Assembly (NCBI RefSeq): GCF_041260155.1
Contig: NC_091946.1
Coordinates: 19,929,353 to 19,993,352 of the forward strand
From: Ptychodera flava
Lineage: Eukaryota > Hemichordata > Enteropneusta > Ptychoderidae
Reading direction: 5' to 3'
DNA: 64,000 nt
Under the pieces are notes generated by a model. The model saw only the letters and a list, made by a program, of their open reading frames with translations. It was not told the DNA's origin and did not search any database. The position numbers and the translations under genes were made by a program. Position 1 is the first letter of the stretch; each line of letters begins with the position of its first letter. Positions 62,501 through 64,000 of the stretch are shown piece by piece.

Positions 62501-63211
62501 ATTTATTCAGGAGAGAAATATGTCTTTCATTCAACGAGACAATTTTTTTCATTTTATATGTGCATTACAGAGACGGTTGACCCTAATTAGAATAATTTTC
62601 CCAGAATAAACGAACTTTTGGCCTCTAAGCTGAATATATAATTGGATAAATATACAAAATCTGTTCAAAAGTCGTGAAAGTGTAAGAAATTCCCTTTGAT
62701 TTTAAATAACGGTTAAGCAAACGTAAAAACGCTCCAATACAACATACATTGATAGCCATTCTTCTCATAAAATTTTGTTCGTTGTCATAGCGACGTGTCA
62801 CTGTCGGACGTTACCCTGGACAAAAAAGTTTTGTAAAGAGGAGTAGTCGCAATTTTTTCAGCTTTCAAATGTCCGTTAATTATGGTCCGTTGATTTGCGG
62901 TTTTTGAGATCAATGTACCAAGGAAGGCATATTCTATAAGAGACAAACTATACGAAACAAGCTCCAGAACTGTTTTGTGGTGTGGTTGTTGAAGTCGACA
63001 GAATCATTTCTTTCAAAGAAAAAATATCACATTCGGCTTGTTGTCTTTTCAGATGTGAATCTAGTTGACTTTTCAGATGTGAATTCACTACAACATTTTA
63101 TTTAGTTCGGGGAAAGCCGTTTTGCAAAACAGTAGGCTGGGCCTAAAGTTGTGAAGCATTGTTCTCACGATCACATACCTATACACACACTTTTCCCGAA
63201 TTTTTTCTTAC

Positions 63212-63402
63212 CGTTCGCTTTGCCAATAGTCGTCCCGACGTTCATTTTGACTACGATATCCGTTAACTCTTTCTTCGCGATTCCTTTGAGAATGTTTCTT
63301 TTCCCCAAAACGAGGTGATCCGGACGAAGACGAGCTCCCGCTGCTGTCGTTACTATGGTAACCACTGTTGTAGTAGTCTTCTCTCGAATTGTATCTGCTC
63401 AT
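63212..63402 (-). CDS. EIF4A: eIF4A alternative first coding exon 1a (Ser/Arg/Tyr-rich N-terminal extension)
   Basis: The open frame starts with ATG at 63402 (MSRYNSRED) and runs 63 codons plus two bases to a good donor, CG|GTAAGA. It is in the same phase as exon 1b, so splicing to exon 2 gives a 480-aa eIF4A. The encoded tail is rich in Ser, Gly, Arg, Asn and Tyr, with a poly-Ser stretch, and is predicted to be disordered. This resembles the N-terminal tails of other DEAD-box proteins such as DDX3, not usual eIF4A. It has its own upstream promoter-like sequence. Whether both first exons are used cannot be settled from DNA. Confidence 0.65.
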
Positions 63403-63620
63403 AGCAAAGTATAAGTAATAATCCCAGGGTTTTTTACAAGCACGCTGCTGTCAGTGTTTAGTCTCTTAATTTCGAAATAACCTAACTTCTGACTAATTCT
63501 AGATATATATACAGTTGTCCCTATACACGATTTCGAAACCTACGTCACTATTGCCCAACCGCTGCTTGCTCATTGGTCAATGACCGATCAGATGACGTAT
63601 GCGTGTACGCCATACTGCAC
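63403..63620 (-). promoter_or_regulatory. eIF4A distal promoter region (exon 1a)
   Basis: Sequence upstream of the exon 1a start codon contains, on the minus strand, a CCAAT box at about 63571-63576 and a CRE-like TGACGTA near 63593, within locally CpG-bearing DNA. Nothing else is recognisable between here and 64000 except AT-rich low-complexity sequence. Confidence 0.4.
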
Positions 63621-64000
63621 TGGTTTCTGGTAAACGATTGGTGTGTCCTTGACAAGCGCACAATAGCACATTGTCTTTATATTTTCCTCAGTATTGTGTG
63701 GGAGGGGAGGGAATTGCCCCATCGGCTGTAGGCCGAGGCACCGATATCATATACAGGCTGCATCTGTTGGAATACATTACCTAATCAAATTAAAACAAAA
63801 ACCACTAGAAGTTCGTTCAGACACTCCCTTTCAAGTCTCCTCATACACGGTTAGTGTTTTACATGACGAAGAGTTATATTCAACTTTACAAATATGTAAT
63901 TCATAATATATAAATATATATATTTCACTATACATTTTGTTTTTTGTTTTTGTTTTATTTTATTTTACATATTTTCTACTTACTCGTAATGTATTTATTT
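63621..64000. other. AT-rich right edge, nothing recognised
   Basis: A short plus-strand frame (63694-63906) has no supporting features, and the end is T/A low-complexity. Confidence 0.5.

Overview
This is an AT-rich piece of an invertebrate animal nuclear genome. It has intron-rich genes with GT-AG introns, CpG-bearing promoter islands, and many small DNA transposons in introns and between genes. The proteins resemble vertebrate orthologues closely, so an invertebrate deuterostome is plausible, but I cannot name the species.

Layout. 1-20.9 kb: no identifiable gene; a CpG-bearing promoter-like patch near the left edge, several transposon relics (TTAA-type MITEs, a MULE-like fold-back element at 15.0-15.7 kb, a Helitron-like tandem-repeat element at 16.0-17.2 kb) and one unexplained candidate exon at 8.2-8.5 kb. 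20.9-29.0 kb, minus strand: GTF2F2, the small TFIIF subunit RAP30 (8 coding exons, 260 aa). 29.0-29.6 kb: a 535-bp head-to-head promoter with NRF1- and E2F-like sites. 29.6-46.3 kb, plus strand: RFC4, a clamp-loader ATPase (10 coding exons, 362 aa), whose first two introns are packed with inverted repeats, a 32-bp minisatellite and transposon-like elements. 46.3-50.9 kb: non-coding spacer. 50.9-63.4 kb, minus strand: the translation-initiation helicase eIF4A, with two alternative first exons (426 or 480 aa). 63.4-64.0 kb: upstream promoter region and nothing else recognised.

The most interesting result is inside eIF4A. Introns 3 and 6 each carry a near-identical 250-nt copy (one difference) of the H/ACA small nucleolar RNA U17 (SNORA73/E1/snR30), needed for 18S rRNA processing. 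The copies lie in host-sense orientation and their similarity stops at the predicted RNA ends. The proximal eIF4A first exon follows a pyrimidine tract of the 5'TOP type, as expected for a snoRNA host gene. The gene would thus couple a translation factor to a ribosome-assembly RNA.

The convergent RFC4/eIF4A arrangement matches RFC4/EIF4A2 on human 3q27, so it looks like ancient microsynteny. All exon junctions were worked out by hand from reading frame, phase, splice sites and protein similarity. UTR ends are not resolved.
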